Part shown: piece after piece, positions 1-10,580 of the stretch | Layout: the number at the start of each line of letters is the position of its first letter | How positions within the stretch are numbered: the first letter of the stretch is position 1 | Assembly (NCBI RefSeq): GCF_009765735.1 | Contig: NZ_LMUW01000043.1 | Span: 1 to 33,994 of the forward strand | Source of the DNA: Xenophilus sp. L33 | GTDB taxonomy: Bacteria > Pseudomonadota > Gammaproteobacteria > Burkholderiales > Burkholderiaceae_C | Length of the DNA stretch: 33,994 nt | Direction of reading: 5' to 3' | Notes under the pieces: model-generated | Database searches by the model: none | What the model saw: only the letters and a program-made list of their open reading frames with translations | Told to the model about the DNA's origin: nothing | Program-made: the position numbers and the translations under genes

Positions 1-350
1 CCCCGGCGCCGGTCGAGGCGGTCGCGCCCGCCGCACCGCCGGCGCCGGTCGAGACCGCGCCGGCGGAAGCCGTCGCCGCGCCTGAGCCGGCACCCGCGCC
101 GGCCAGCAACGACCTGATCGTCTTCACGGCGCGCGAGGATTCCTGGGTGACGGTGACCGAAGCCGGCGGCAAGCAACTGCTGCGGCGCACCGTCAAGGCC
201 GGCGAGACGGTCGGCCTGAGCGGCAACCTGCCGCTGTCCGTGGTGGTTGGCCGCGCCGCCGTGGTCGATGTCCAGGTCCACGGAAAGCCCTTCGACCTCA
301 CGCCGCTGGCCAAGAGCGGCGGCGTGGCACGCTTCGAAGTCAAAACCTGA
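1..350 (+). CDS. rodZ: RodZ cytoskeletal protein, C-terminal end (partial)
   Basis: The reading frame is open from base 3 to the TGA ending at 350, so only the last ~115 residues are in the window. It begins with an Ala/Pro/Val/Glu-rich linker of about 35 residues and continues into a compact beta-rich domain with the motif [11 protein letters not shown], then a [13 protein letters not shown] stretch and a C-terminal FEVKT. This is the periplasmic DUF4115 domain that ends RodZ, the membrane protein linking MreB filaments to the wall-elongation machinery. The N-terminal helix-turn-helix and membrane segment would lie upstream of the window. The position directly before ispG is the usual betaproteobacterial order, which supports the call. 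The distance to ispG is 17 bases, so the two are probably co-transcribed. Confidence 0.85.
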   Translation, partial: PAPVEAVAPAAPPAPVETAPAEAVAAPEPAPAPASNDLIVFTAREDSWVTVTEAGGKQLLRRTVKAGETVGLSGNLPLSVVVGRAAVVDVQVHGKPFDLTPLAKSGGVARFEVKT

Positions 351-367
351 ACGGGGCCGCAACGCGC

Positions 368-1669
<1,302 letters not shown>

Positions 1670-1682
1670 ACCCGAAGATTCC

Positions 1683-3068
1683 ATGGCCGAGAAATTGAAT
1701 GCCGTCAAAGGCATGAACGACATATTGCCGCCCGAATCGGCGCGCTGGGAATGGCTCGAGGCCATCGTGCGCGAGCAGATGGGCCGCTTCGCGTACCGCA
1801 ACGTGCGCACGCCGATCCTGGAGCACACGGCGCTCTTCGTGCGCGGCATCGGCGAGGTGACCGACATCGTCGAGAAGGAGATGTATTCCTTCGAGGACAA
1901 GCTCAATGGCGAGCAGCTCACCCTGCGGCCCGAGAACACCGCCAGCCTGGTGCGCGCGGTGACCGAGCATTCGCTGCTCTACGACGGCGGCAAGCGGCTC
2001 TGGTACATGGGCCCGATGTTCCGCCACGAGCGGCCGCAGCGCGGGCGCTACCGCCAGTTCCACCAGATCGGCGCCGAGGCGCTCGGCTTCGCCGGGCCCG
2101 ACGTCGACGCCGAGCTGATCCTGCTGGCCACGGCGCTCTGGAAGGCGCTCGGCCTGGCCGACATCCGGCTCGAACTGAACAGCCTCGGCCAGCCGGCCGA
2201 GCGGGCGCTGCACCGCGCCGAGCTCATCACGCACTTCGAGCAGCATGCCGAGCAGCTCGACGAGGACGCGAAGCGCCGGCTGCACAGCAACCCGCTGCGC
2301 ATCCTCGACACCAAGAACCCCGCGATGAAGGACATCGTCGAGTCGGCGCCCCGGCTGATGGATTTCCTTGGCGCCGAGTCGCTGGCCCATTTCGACGGCC
2401 TGCGCGCCATCCTCGACGCCAATGGCATCGCCTACACGATCAACCCGCGGCTGGTGCGCGGGCTCGACTACTACAACCTGAGCGTCTTCGAGTTCGTCAC
2501 CGACCGGCTCGGCGCGCAAGGCACGGTCTGCGCCGGTGGCCGCTACGACGACCTGATCGTGCAGATCGGCGGCAAGCCGGCGCCGGCGGTCGGCTGGGCG
2601 ATGGGCGTGGAGCGCGTGCTCGAGCTGGTGAAGGAGCAGGGCACGCAGGTGCCGCTGCCGCGGCCCGACGTCTACGCCGTGGTGCCCGACGCCGCCGCGA
2701 TGCCGGTGGCGCTGCGCACCCTGCAGCAGCTGCGCGCGCTCGGCGTGCACGCCCAGATGCACGCGGCCGGCGCCGAGGGCCTGGGCAGCTTCAAGTCGCA
2801 GTTCAAGAAGGCCGACGCCAGCGGCGCCGCCTACGCGCTGGTCTTCGGCGCCGACGAACTGGCGCGCGGCGAATTGACGCTCAAGCCGCTGCGCGACCGC
2901 GACGCCGCCCAGCGCAGCCTGCCGCTGGCCGACTGGGCGAGCTGGGCCGGCACTCTACAATCCTCGGCTCCCAGCGAAACGGCGGGCCGTCCCGATGTTT
3001 CGCCGCCGCCCTCGCAAGGCGCGCCGGCCGCGGCAGATTCGGCAGACGGCAGCCCTTCAACCCACTGA
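1683..3068 (+). CDS. hisS: Histidine--tRNA ligase
   Basis: Class II aminoacyl-tRNA synthetase that charges tRNA-His in the cytosol. Visible signatures are motif 2 ([17 protein letters not shown] from residue 112), the histidine-specific loop ([15 protein letters not shown] from residue 257), a GGRYDDL segment and motif 3 ([13 protein letters not shown]), followed by the C-terminal anticodon-binding domain from about residue 330. The protein is 461 residues, about 35 longer than usual. After [11 protein letters not shown] there is a Ser/Pro/Ala-rich, probably disordered tail rather than a stop. The ATG at 1683 gives the expected N-terminus ([14 protein letters not shown]). The stop is 6 bases before yfgM, so hisS, yfgM and bamB read as one operon. 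Confidence 0.97.
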   Translation: MAEKLNAVKGMNDILPPESARWEWLEAIVREQMGRFAYRNVRTPILEHTALFVRGIGEVTDIVEKEMYSFEDKLNGEQLTLRPENTASLVRAVTEHSLLYDGGKRLWYMGPMFRHERPQRGRYRQFHQIGAEALGFAGPDVDAELILLATALWKALGLADIRLELNSLGQPAERALHRAELITHFEQHAEQLDEDAKRRLHSNPLRILDTKNPAMKDIVESAPRLMDFLGAESLAHFDGLRAILDANGIAYTINPRLVRGLDYYNLSVFEFVTDRLGAQGTVCAGGRYDDLIVQIGGKPAPAVGWAMGVERVLELVKEQGTQVPLPRPDVYAVVPDAAAMPVALRTLQQLRALGVHAQMHAAGAEGLGSFKSQFKKADASGAAYALVFGADELARGELTLKPLRDRDAAQRSLPLADWASWAGTLQSSAPSETAGRPDVSPPPSQGAPAAADSADGSPSTH

Positions 3069-3074
3069 CAGCGC

Positions 3075-3770
3075 ATGGCAACCCCTCTCGACCTCGAAGA
3101 ACAGGAACAGCTCGACCAGCTCAAGCATTTCTGGAACACCTACGGCAACCTGATCACCTGGATCGTGCTGCTGGTGGCCGGCGCCTTCGTCGCCTGGAAC
3201 GGCTGGCAGTATTTCCAGCGCAACAAGGCCGCGCAGGCCTCGGCGCTGTACGACGAGGTCGAGCGCAGCGCCGAATCCGGCGACCCGGCACGCATCGACC
3301 GTTCGCTCGCCGAGATGAAGGACCGCTTCGCCGGCACCGCGTATGCGCAGCAGGCCGGCCTGCTGGCCGCCCGCGCGCTGCACGACAAGGGCGACGCCGA
3401 TGCCTCGCGCGCCGCGCTGGCCTGGGTCGCGCAGAACGCGATCGACCCCGGCTACCAAGCGGTCGCCAAGCTGCGGCTGGCCGCCGAGCTGCTCGACAAC
3501 AAGGCCTACGACGACGCCCTCAAGCAGCTCTCGGGCGACTTCCCCAAGGAATTCGAGGCTCTCGTGGCCGACCGCAAGGGCGACATCTACCTGGCCCAGG
3601 GCAAGCGCGACGAGGCCAAAGCCGAATACCGCAAGGCCTGGAGCGGCTTCGACGCCGGCACCGACTACCGCCGTCTGGTCGAAATCAAGCTCAACGCCGT
3701 CGGCTTCGATCCGAAGAGCCTGGCGCCGGCCGCTGCCGTCGCCGCATCCCCCGTCAAGTCCACACCATGA
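3075..3770 (+). CDS. yfgM: YfgM family membrane-anchored TPR protein
   Basis: A 231-residue inner-membrane protein with a short cytoplasmic N-terminus (LDLEEQEQLDQLKHFWNTYG), one transmembrane helix at about residues 24-43, and a periplasmic helical part built of TPR-like repeats (for example AYDDALKQL and GDIYLAQGKRDEAKAEYRKA). The family is the ancillary SecYEG translocon subunit (DUF2133) that works with periplasmic chaperones on secreted outer-membrane proteins. It sits between hisS and bamB, as in E. coli (yfgM-bamB-der). Its stop overlaps the bamB start in an ATGA, a sign of translational coupling. The C-terminal Ala/Pro tail is low complexity. Confidence 0.92.
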   Translation: MATPLDLEEQEQLDQLKHFWNTYGNLITWIVLLVAGAFVAWNGWQYFQRNKAAQASALYDEVERSAESGDPARIDRSLAEMKDRFAGTAYAQQAGLLAARALHDKGDADASRAALAWVAQNAIDPGYQAVAKLRLAAELLDNKAYDDALKQLSGDFPKEFEALVADRKGDIYLAQGKRDEAKAEYRKAWSGFDAGTDYRRLVEIKLNAVGFDPKSLAPAAAVAASPVKSTP

Positions 3771-4912
3771 ATCTGAAGCGTTCCATGTCCATGGCGCCCG
3801 TCCTGCGCGCCGGGGCCGTCGCGATCCTCGTCGCCGCATTGGCCGCCTGCTCCGGCACGCCCAAGCCCAAGCCGCAGCCGCTGCCGCCCAACGTGGCGCT
3901 GATGGGCATCAAGCAGGCCTGGGCGCTGAAGCTGTCGCCGGTCACGTTCGCGCTGGTGCCCGGCGTGTCGGGCGACCACATCGCGCTGGCCAGTGCCGAC
4001 GGCACGGTCGTCATGTTCGACGCCCGCGCCGGCACCGAGCTGTGGCGCGCCAGCGTGGGCGCGCCGCTGGCCGCCGGCGCCGGCACCGACGGCAGCACCA
4101 TCGGGGTCGTCACCACCAACGGCGAAGTGGTCGCGCTCCAGGGCGGCAAGGTGCTGTGGAAGCAGCGGCTCACCGCCCAGTCGTACACGCCGCCGCTGGT
4201 GGCCGGCCGGCGCATCTTCGTGCAGGCCGCCGACCGCACCACCAGCGCCTGGGACGGCCAGAGCGGCCGCCGCCTGTGGTCGCAGCAGCGCCCCGCCGAG
4301 AACCTGGTGCTCAAGAAGCCGGGCGTGCTGATGGCCATCGGCGACACGCTGGTCGTCGGCATCGGTGGCCGGCTGGTCGGCATGAGCCCGGCCAACGGCA
4401 GCTCGCGCTGGGAATCGCCGATCGCGGCACCGCGCGGCACCAACGACGTCGAGCGTCTGGTCGACCTGACCGGCACCGTGAGCCGCATCGGCGACAACGT
4501 CTGCGCGCGCGCCTATTTCGCCAGCGTCGGCTGTGTCGACACCGCGCGCGGCCAACTGGTCTGGACCAAGCCGGCCGTGGGCGCCGACGGCGTCGGCGGC
4601 GACGAGCGCTTCGTCTACGGCACCGAGGACAGCGGCGCCGTGATCGCCTGGCGCCGCGCCGACGGCTCGCAGGCCTGGCAGCAGGCCGACATGCTCAAGT
4701 ACCGCAACCTGACCGGGCCCTTGGCCGTCGGGCGGGCGCTGGTCTTCGGCGACGATGCCGGCACGGTCTACCTTTTGTCGAGCGAGGACGGCAAGGCCCT
4801 GAACCGCATCACGCCCGACGGCTCGGCGATCGTCTCGACGCCGGTGCTGGCCGGCAACACGGTGGTGGTCGTGACCCGCAACGGCGGCGTCTTCGGCTAC
4901 CGGCCTGAATAG
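3767..4912 (+). CDS. bamB: Outer membrane assembly lipoprotein BamB
   Basis: BamB is the eight-bladed beta-propeller lipoprotein of the BAM complex, which inserts beta-barrel proteins into the outer membrane. The 381-residue product starts with a signal peptide and lipobox (VAALAAC, lipidated C28). Repeated propeller motifs follow, each with a conserved Trp after a Gly-x-x-x-Trp turn (GTELWRASVG, GKVLWKQRL, GRRLWSQQR, GQLVWTKPA, GSQAWQQ), ending in GGVFGYRPE. The ATG at 3767 overlaps the yfgM stop. In-frame ATGs at residues 7 and 9 are alternative starts that would still leave a complete signal peptide. The gene is followed after about 100 bases by der. Confidence 0.95.
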   Translation: MNLKRSMSMAPVLRAGAVAILVAALAACSGTPKPKPQPLPPNVALMGIKQAWALKLSPVTFALVPGVSGDHIALASADGTVVMFDARAGTELWRASVGAPLAAGAGTDGSTIGVVTTNGEVVALQGGKVLWKQRLTAQSYTPPLVAGRRIFVQAADRTTSAWDGQSGRRLWSQQRPAENLVLKKPGVLMAIGDTLVVGIGGRLVGMSPANGSSRWESPIAAPRGTNDVERLVDLTGTVSRIGDNVCARAYFASVGCVDTARGQLVWTKPAVGADGVGGDERFVYGTEDSGAVIAWRRADGSQAWQQADMLKYRNLTGPLAVGRALVFGDDAGTVYLLSSEDGKALNRITPDGSAIVSTPVLAGNTVVVVTRNGGVFGYRPE

Positions 4913-5017
4913 CATGGCCCACCTCCGTACCGCCTTCGGCGGCCTCGGTCGCGCCAATGGCGTGCGCCGCGGGTCGTGCGACGCGCAGAGCGGTGCGGCG
5001 ATGAAGGGCGGTGCGGC

Positions 5018-6358
5018 ATGAAGCCGGTCATCGCGCTGGTCGGGCGTCCCAACGTCGGCAAGTCGACACTGTTCAATCGCCTGACCCAGACCCGCGACGC
5101 CATCGTCGCGGACTTCGCCGGGCTCACGCGCGACCGCCACTACGGCAACGGACGCCAGGGCAAGCGCGAATTCATCGTCATCGACACCGGCGGCTTCGAG
5201 CCCGACGCCGGCAGCGGCATCTTCAAGGAGATGGCCAAGCAGACGCGCCAGGCGGTGGCCGAAGCCGACGTCGTGATCTTCGTGGTCGACGCCCGCGAGG
5301 GCCTTTCGGCGCAGGACCACGACATCGCCAACGAACTGCGCCGGCTCGGCAAGCCCTGCGTGTTGGTGGCCAACAAGGCCGAGGGCATGCACGACGGCAC
5401 CAAGCTGGTCGAGTTCTACGAACTCGGCTTCGGCGACGTGCACGGCATCTCGGCGGCGCACGGGCAGGGCATCCGCGACCTGGTCGACCTCGCCCTCGAG
5501 CCGCTGGCGCTGCCCGAGCCGGAAGAGGACGAGGAAGACGATCCCAACAAGCCGATCAAGCTGGCGGTCGCCGGCCGGCCGAACGTCGGCAAGTCGACCC
5601 TGATCAATACCTGGCTCGGCGAGGAACGGCTGGTCGCCTTCGACCTGCCGGGCACCACCCGCGACGCGATCAGCGTGCCCTTCGAGCGCAACGGCCAGCG
5701 CTTCGAACTGATCGACACCGCCGGCCTGCGCCGCAAGGGCAAGGTGTTCGAGGCGATCGAGAAGTTCTCGGTGGTCAAGACCCTGCAGGCGATCGAATCG
5801 GCCAACGTGGTGCTGCTGCTGCTGGACGCCACGCAGGGCGTGACCGACCAGGACGCCCACATCGCCGGCTACATCCTGGAAAGCGGCCGCGCGGTGGTGA
5901 TCGCGATCAACAAGTGGGACGCGGTCGACAGCTACCAGCGCGAGCAGATCCAGCGTCAGATCGAGACCCGGCTGCCGTTCCTGAAGTTCGCGTCGCTGCA
6001 TTTCATCTCGGCGATCAAGCGCCAGGGCCTCGGCCCGGTCTGGCAGTCGATCGTGCAGGCCCACAAGTCGGCCACCCGCAAGATGTCGACGCCGGTGCTC
6101 ACGCGCCTGCTTCTGGAAGCGGTGCAGTTCCAGGCGCCCAAGCGCTCCGGCATGTTCCGCCCGAAGATGCGCTACGCCCACCAGGGCGGCATGAACCCGC
6201 CGATCATCATCATTCACGGCAACTCGCTGGAGCACGTCACCGAGGCCTACAAGCGCTTCCTCGAAGGGCGTTTTCGCAAGGAATTCGACCTGGTCGGCAC
6301 GCCGCTGCGGATCCAGCTCAAGACCTCGGCCAATCCGTACGCCGACAAGTACGATTGA
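5018..6358 (+). CDS. der: Ribosome biogenesis GTPase Der (EngA)
   Basis: Der is an essential double GTPase for maturation of the 50S ribosomal subunit. The 446-residue protein has two tandem G domains with Walker A GRPNVGKS at residues 9-16 and again at 186-193, DTGG and DTAG switch II motifs, NKAE and NKWD guanine-specificity motifs, an acidic linker ([14 protein letters not shown]), and a C-terminal KH-like domain ([16 protein letters not shown]). I chose ATG 5018 because [12 protein letters not shown] is the family N-terminus and AAGGG lies 9 bases upstream. An in-frame ATG 14 codons earlier exists but adds only non-conserved residues. The first specificity motif reads NKAE where NKxD is standard. 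Confidence 0.97.
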   Translation: MKPVIALVGRPNVGKSTLFNRLTQTRDAIVADFAGLTRDRHYGNGRQGKREFIVIDTGGFEPDAGSGIFKEMAKQTRQAVAEADVVIFVVDAREGLSAQDHDIANELRRLGKPCVLVANKAEGMHDGTKLVEFYELGFGDVHGISAAHGQGIRDLVDLALEPLALPEPEEDEEDDPNKPIKLAVAGRPNVGKSTLINTWLGEERLVAFDLPGTTRDAISVPFERNGQRFELIDTAGLRRKGKVFEAIEKFSVVKTLQAIESANVVLLLLDATQGVTDQDAHIAGYILESGRAVVIAINKWDAVDSYQREQIQRQIETRLPFLKFASLHFISAIKRQGLGPVWQSIVQAHKSATRKMSTPVLTRLLLEAVQFQAPKRSGMFRPKMRYAHQGGMNPPIIIIHGNSLEHVTEAYKRFLEGRFRKEFDLVGTPLRIQLKTSANPYADKYD

Positions 6359-6538
6359 ACGCGAGCACGGCCGCGGCGGCTTGGCGCCCATTGAGCGCCG
6401 ATGAACCGCGGCGGCCGGCAAAGTTCCGTCTTTTGGGTGCCGTTATTTTTCAAAGGCCTTTGGGTCGGTATGCTGCAGCGCAGAATCGCTGTGTTAAGGT
6501 GACCGGTCCAACAACAACTCTTGAACACGGAGAATATC

Positions 6539-6784
6539 GTGAGCAATAAAGGGCAGCTTCTTCAAGACCCGTTTCTGAATACCTTGCGTCGCGAGCATGT
6601 GCCGGTGTCGATCTATCTGGTCAACGGTATCAAGCTCCAAGGCCAGATCGAGTCTTTCGACCAATACGTCGTGTTGCTTCGCAATACGGTGACGCAGATG
6701 GTCTACAAACACGCCATTTCCACGATCGTGCCGGGTCGCGCCGTCAACTTCTCGGCTGCCGAGAGCGAAGACGCTGCCGCCTGA
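6539..6784 (+). CDS. hfq: RNA chaperone Hfq
   Basis: Hfq forms a hexameric Sm-like ring that pairs small RNAs with mRNAs. The 81-residue protein has the Sm1 and Sm2 motifs complete: Q9 and D10 of the proximal U-binding face, FDQYVVLL, and Y56-K57-H58 in MVYKHAIST. The rim patch reads RREH (residues 17-20) instead of the RRER of E. coli, and the C-terminal tail is short (about 15 residues). Translation is assigned to GTG 6539 because GGAGA at 6529-6533 lies 5 bases upstream and [12 protein letters not shown] is the family start. An in-frame TTG at 6521 is less likely. The 180 bases upstream include an AT-richer patch (6430-6475) that may hold its promoter; I see only a weak TATGCT at 6469 there. 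Confidence 0.97.
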   Translation: MSNKGQLLQDPFLNTLRREHVPVSIYLVNGIKLQGQIESFDQYVVLLRNTVTQMVYKHAISTIVPGRAVNFSAAESEDAAA

Positions 6785-6848
6785 TCGGCGCGGAGCGCGG
6801 TGCCAGCCGCCGCGCCCGCAGCCGCGCGTTTCCCACGACTGAGTCCGC

Positions 6849-8018
6849 TTGTCTGATCTGATTCCCCGGAATGAGGGCGCCGTCGTTCTAGTCGGCGTGG
6901 ATTTCGGGTTGCCACATTTCGATGCCGAGCTCGAAGAGCTCGGCTTGCTCGCGCAGACCGCAGGCCTGCAGCCGGTCGCGCGCCTGGTGTGCAAGCGCAA
7001 GGCGCCCGACGCCGCGCTGTTCGTCGGCAGCGGCAAGGCCGACGAGATCCGTGACCTGGCCGAACTGCATCGCGCCAGCGAGGTCGTCTTCGACCAGTCG
7101 CTGAGCCCGGCGCAGCAGCGCAACCTGGAGCGCCAGCTCGGCATCGCGGTCTACGACCGCACCTTCCTGATCCTCGAGATCTTCGCCCAGCGGGCCCGCT
7201 CGCACGAAGGCAAGCTGCAGGTCGAGCTGGCGCGCCTGCAATACCTGAGCACCCGCCTGGTGCGCCGCTGGTCCCACCTGGAGCGCCAGACCGGCGGTGC
7301 GGGCGTGCGCGGCGGCCCGGGCGAAAAGCAGATCGAACTCGACCGCCGGATGATCGGCGAATCGATCAAGCGCACCCGCGAGCGGCTGGTCAAGGTGCAG
7401 CGCCAGCGCGGCACCCAGCGGCGCCAGCGCGAACGGCGCGATACCTTCAACATCTCGCTGGTCGGCTATACCAACGCCGGGAAGTCGTCGATCTTCAATG
7501 CGCTGGTGAAGGCCCGCGCCTATGCGGCCGACCAGCTGTTCGCGACGCTCGACACCACCACGCGCAGCCTCTACCTGGGCGACGCCCGGCGGCAGGTGTC
7601 GATCTCCGACACCGTCGGCTTCATCCGCGACCTGCCGCACGGGCTGGTCGATGCCTTCAAGGCGACCCTGCAGGAAGCGGTCGACGCCGACCTGCTGCTG
7701 CACGTGGTCGATGCGTCCAATCCGCACCATCCCGAGCAGATGGCCGAGGTGCAGGCGGTGTTGAAGGAGATCGGCGCCGACAACGTCCCGCAAGTTCTGG
7801 TGTTCAACAAGCTGGATGCCCTTGAAAGCGGGCAGCGACCCCTGCAACTGGCCGACGAGATCGAAGTCGACGGTGCGCCCGTGTCGCGGATTTTCCTGAG
7901 TGCGAGGAGCGGCGAGGGCATTCCGGCCTTGCGCGCCGAATTGGCACGGAGATCGCGTCCGGAAGGCGCGGACATGCCCTTAGAGGACGGGACCGAATTG
8001 CAAGGCGTCGATCTTTGA
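6849..8018 (+). CDS. hflX: GTPase HflX (ribosome rescue/splitting factor)
   Basis: HflX is a translational GTPase that splits stalled 70S ribosomes, notably after heat stress. The 389-residue protein has the N-terminal HflX domain (FVGSGKADEI, VVFDQSLSPAQQRNLE), a coiled Arg-rich linker with the glycine-rich loop GGAGVRGGPGEKQIE, and a G domain with Walker A GYTNAGKSS at residues 206-214, switch DTVGFI and specificity motif NKLD. The start is TTG 6849: an in-frame TGA at 6840-6842 blocks any earlier start, and the next candidate (GTG 6897) would cut into the first strand. No clear Shine-Dalgarno sequence precedes it. It sits 64 bases after hfq, the conserved hfq-hflX-hflK-hflC order. Confidence 0.95.
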   Translation: MSDLIPRNEGAVVLVGVDFGLPHFDAELEELGLLAQTAGLQPVARLVCKRKAPDAALFVGSGKADEIRDLAELHRASEVVFDQSLSPAQQRNLERQLGIAVYDRTFLILEIFAQRARSHEGKLQVELARLQYLSTRLVRRWSHLERQTGGAGVRGGPGEKQIELDRRMIGESIKRTRERLVKVQRQRGTQRRQRERRDTFNISLVGYTNAGKSSIFNALVKARAYAADQLFATLDTTTRSLYLGDARRQVSISDTVGFIRDLPHGLVDAFKATLQEAVDADLLLHVVDASNPHHPEQMAEVQAVLKEIGADNVPQVLVFNKLDALESGQRPLQLADEIEVDGAPVSRIFLSARSGEGIPALRAELARRSRPEGADMPLEDGTELQGVDL

Positions 8019-8059
8019 TTGTGCACAATCCCCCTTCACTGACCAAAGAACAGAACCGA

Positions 8060-9427
8060 ATGAATTCAAAGCCAGTGTGGAGACGGTTGCCAGGGATGTT
8101 CAACCTGAACGACGGCCGCTGGGGCCGAAACGATGATTCGTCCGGCAACGACCGTCCCGCCTCGAGCCGGCCCGAAGGGGAGCCGCCGGCACCGCCGCCT
8201 TCGGGCAACAACAACCGTCCGCGCGGCCAGGGCCCGAACCAGGGTCCGCCCGACCTCGAGGAGCTCTGGCGCGACTTCAACCGCAAGCTCGGCGGCCTGT
8301 TCGGCGGCGGCCGCGGCGGCGGCGACCGCCCCACCGGCAACGGCGGCGGCATGAAGCCCGACATGAAGAACGCCGGCGTCGGCCTGGGGCTGATCGCCGC
8401 GGTGGCGGTGCTGATCTGGCTGGGCACCGGCTTCTTCATCGTCAACGAAGGCCAGCAGGCCGTCATCACCCAGTTCGGCCGCTACAAGGCCACCGTCGGC
8501 GCCGGCTTCAATTGGCGGCTGCCTTACCCGATCCAGCGCCACGAGCTGGTCGTGACCTCGCAGATCCGCTCGGTCGACGTCGGCCGCGACACCGTGGTGC
8601 GTTCCACGGGCTTGCGCGAATCGGCCATGCTGACCGAGGACGAGAACATCGTCGAGATCAAGTTCGCGGTGCAGTACCGCCTGAGCGACGCCCGCGCCTG
8701 GCTCTACGAGAGCAAGGACCCGGCCGACACCGTGGTGCAGGTCGCCGAGACCGCGGTGCGCGAGGTGGTCGGCAAGATGCGCATGGACGCCGCGCTGGCC
8801 GACGAGCGCGACCAGATCGGCCCGCGCGTGCGCACCCTCATGCAGACCATCCTCGACCGCTACCAGGTCGGCGTCGAGATCGTCGCGATCAACCTGCAGC
8901 AGGGCGGCGTGCGTCCGCCCGAGCAGGTGCAGGCGGCCTTCGACGACGTGCTCAAGGCCGGCCAGGAGCGCGAGCGCCTGAAGAACGAGGCCCAGGCCTA
9001 TGCCAACGACGTGGTGCCGCGCGCCACCGGCACCGGCTCGCGCCTGAAGGAGGAGTCCGAGGCGTACAAGGCGCGCATCGTGGCCCAGGCGCAAGGCGAC
9101 ACCGAGCGCTTCAATTCGGTGCTGTCCGAATACCAGAAGGCGCCGCAGGTGACCCGCGACCGCATGTACACCGACGCCATGCAGCAGATCTACGCCAGCA
9201 CGACCAAGGTGCTGATCGATTCGAAGCAGGGCTCCAACCTCCTGTACCTGCCGCTCGACAAGCTGATGCAGATGAACGGGCAGAACGCGGTCGGTACGCC
9301 GGTCGATGCCGCCAGCCCCAGCGTCGCCGGCACTGCCGCGCCGCAATCCTCGGTGATCCCGGTCGCGCCCTCGATCGGCGATGCCCGGGCCCGCGACGGC
9401 CGTTCGCGCGATCGCGACGAGCGCTGA
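8060..9427 (+). CDS. hflK: FtsH protease modulator HflK
   Basis: HflK and HflC form a large SPFH/prohibitin-family cage around the membrane protease FtsH. The product (455 residues from ATG 8060) has a long Gly/Pro/Asn-rich cytoplasmic N-terminus, one transmembrane helix at about residues 104-125 (GLIAAVAVLIWLGTGFFIV), and the SPFH domain starting NEGQQAVITQFGRY. A helical region and a low-complexity tail follow. ATG 8060 is preferred over an in-frame TTG at 8015 that would overlap the hflX stop. ATG 8096, which gives MFNLNDGRWGR, is a possible shorter start. It is 13 bases upstream of hflC, and the two are expected to be co-translated. Confidence 0.95.
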   Translation: MNSKPVWRRLPGMFNLNDGRWGRNDDSSGNDRPASSRPEGEPPAPPPSGNNNRPRGQGPNQGPPDLEELWRDFNRKLGGLFGGGRGGGDRPTGNGGGMKPDMKNAGVGLGLIAAVAVLIWLGTGFFIVNEGQQAVITQFGRYKATVGAGFNWRLPYPIQRHELVVTSQIRSVDVGRDTVVRSTGLRESAMLTEDENIVEIKFAVQYRLSDARAWLYESKDPADTVVQVAETAVREVVGKMRMDAALADERDQIGPRVRTLMQTILDRYQVGVEIVAINLQQGGVRPPEQVQAAFDDVLKAGQERERLKNEAQAYANDVVPRATGTGSRLKEESEAYKARIVAQAQGDTERFNSVLSEYQKAPQVTRDRMYTDAMQQIYASTTKVLIDSKQGSNLLYLPLDKLMQMNGQNAVGTPVDAASPSVAGTAAPQSSVIPVAPSIGDARARDGRSRDRDER

Positions 9428-9440
9428 GGACGACACGCAT

Positions 9441-10346
9441 ATGAACAGAATCGGTTTCATCATCTCGACGATCTTCGTGGCGCTGGCGCTGCTGAGCTCG
9501 ACGCTCTTCGTGGTCGACCAGCGCCAGTTCGGCGTGGTCTACGCCCTCGGCCAGATCAAGGACGTCATCACCGAGCCCGGCCTGAACTTCAAGTTGCCGC
9601 CGCCTTTCCAGAACGTCTCCTACATCGACAAGCGGCTGCTCACGCTGTCCAGCCTCGACCCCGAGCCGATGCTCACCGCCGAGAAGCAGCGCGTCGTGAT
9701 CGACTGGTACGTGCGCTGGCGCATCACCAATCCGTCGGAATACATCCGCAACGTCGGCCTCGACGAGAACGCCGGCGCGGTGCAGCTCAACCGGGTGGTG
9801 CGCAACGCCTTCCAGGAAAACATCAACAAGCGCACCGTGCGCGACCTGATCTCGATCCGTCGAGAAGAGCTGATGGCCGACGTCCAGCGCGAGGTGCTGG
9901 AAGTGGTCAAGGGTGCCAACAAGCCGTGGGGCGTCGACGTGGTCGACGTGCGCATCACGCGGGTCGACTATGTCGAGGCGATCACCGAGTCGGTCTACCG
10001 GCGCATGGAGGCCGAGCGCAAGCGGGTCGCCAACGAACTGCGCTCGACCGGCTACGCCGAAGGCGAGAAGATCCGCGCCGACGCCGACCGCCAGCGCGAG
10101 GTGATCGTCGCCAACGCCTACCGCGACGCCCAGAAGATCAAGGGCCTGGGCGACGCCCAGGCGGCCGGCATCTACGCCGACACCTTCGGCAAGGACCCGC
10201 AGTTCGCGCTCTTCTACCGCAGCCTCGACGCCTACAAGCAGAGCTTCAACAAGAAGAGCGACGTGATGGTGCTCGACCCGTCGTCGGAATTCTTCCGGGC
10301 GATGCAGGGCTCCGGCACGGCCACCTCGCCGGCGCGCAGCAAATGA
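9441..10346 (+). CDS. hflC: FtsH protease modulator HflC
   Basis: Partner of HflK in the FtsH-associated SPFH complex. The 301-residue protein has a single N-terminal membrane segment (IGFIISTIFVALALLSSTLFVV), followed by the SPFH domain (QRQFGVVYALGQIKDVITEPGL) and a helical C-terminal region rich in Glu/Arg/Ala (AEGEKIRADADRQREVIVA) that ends in a flexible tail. The start at ATG 9441 is set by a GAGGA at 9426-9430 and by the family N-terminus MNRIGFI. An in-frame ATG at 9381 lies inside the hflK reading frame and is rejected. DUF2065 and hisZ follow, matching other Burkholderiales. Confidence 0.96.
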   Translation: MNRIGFIISTIFVALALLSSTLFVVDQRQFGVVYALGQIKDVITEPGLNFKLPPPFQNVSYIDKRLLTLSSLDPEPMLTAEKQRVVIDWYVRWRITNPSEYIRNVGLDENAGAVQLNRVVRNAFQENINKRTVRDLISIRREELMADVQREVLEVVKGANKPWGVDVVDVRITRVDYVEAITESVYRRMEAERKRVANELRSTGYAEGEKIRADADRQREVIVANAYRDAQKIKGLGDAQAAGIYADTFGKDPQFALFYRSLDAYKQSFNKKSDVMVLDPSSEFFRAMQGSGTATSPARSK

Positions 10347-10378
10347 CGCGGCCCGTCGCCTGATCCGGACCGAGCCGC

Positions 10379-10567
10379 GTGGACAGCGATACCTTCTGGA
10401 GCGCGCTGGCGCTGGTGCTGGTGATCGAGGGGCTGCTGCCGCTCCTGTCGCCCGGTTCCTGGCGCCGCGGCTTCGGCCACCTGATGCAGCTGCGCGACGG
10501 GCAACTGCGCTTCTTCGGCCTGTGCAGCATCCTCCTGGGCTTCGTGCTGCTCTGGCTTCTGGGGTGA
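10379..10567 (+). CDS. DUF2065 (YjeT-like) small membrane protein
   Basis: A 62-residue protein with two hydrophobic helices (WSALALVLVIEGLLPLLSP and FFGLCSILLGFVLLWLLG) separated by a positively charged loop (WRRGFGHLMQLRDGQLR). Size, helix layout and location directly after hflC match the DUF2065/YjeT family, which in E. coli also lies between hflC and purA. Its molecular role is unknown; association with the HflKC-FtsH membrane complex is only suggested by the conserved neighbourhood. The start is GTG 10379; the frame has no ATG nearby. Confidence 0.85.
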   Translation: MDSDTFWSALALVLVIEGLLPLLSPGSWRRGFGHLMQLRDGQLRFFGLCSILLGFVLLWLLG

Positions 10568-10580
10568 CGGAGGCCACCGC

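Noticed and set aside
1751..3766. Upstream part of the open frame that contains bamB
   Set aside because: It lies out of frame inside hisS and yfgM and has no domain; bamB itself starts at 3767.
4930..4942. Small hairpin CCGCC-TTC-GGCGG after bamB
   Set aside because: Only 5 bp with no T run; chance pairs like this are common at this GC content.
3665..6421. Very long open frame on the minus strand opposite bamB and der
   Set aside because: It is antisense to well-supported genes; the Ala/Arg/Gly-rich low-complexity product is typical of a shadow frame in high-GC DNA.
8015..8062. TTG start for HflK overlapping the hflX stop
   Set aside because: The added 15 residues are not conserved-looking and ATG 8060 gives the usual N-terminus.
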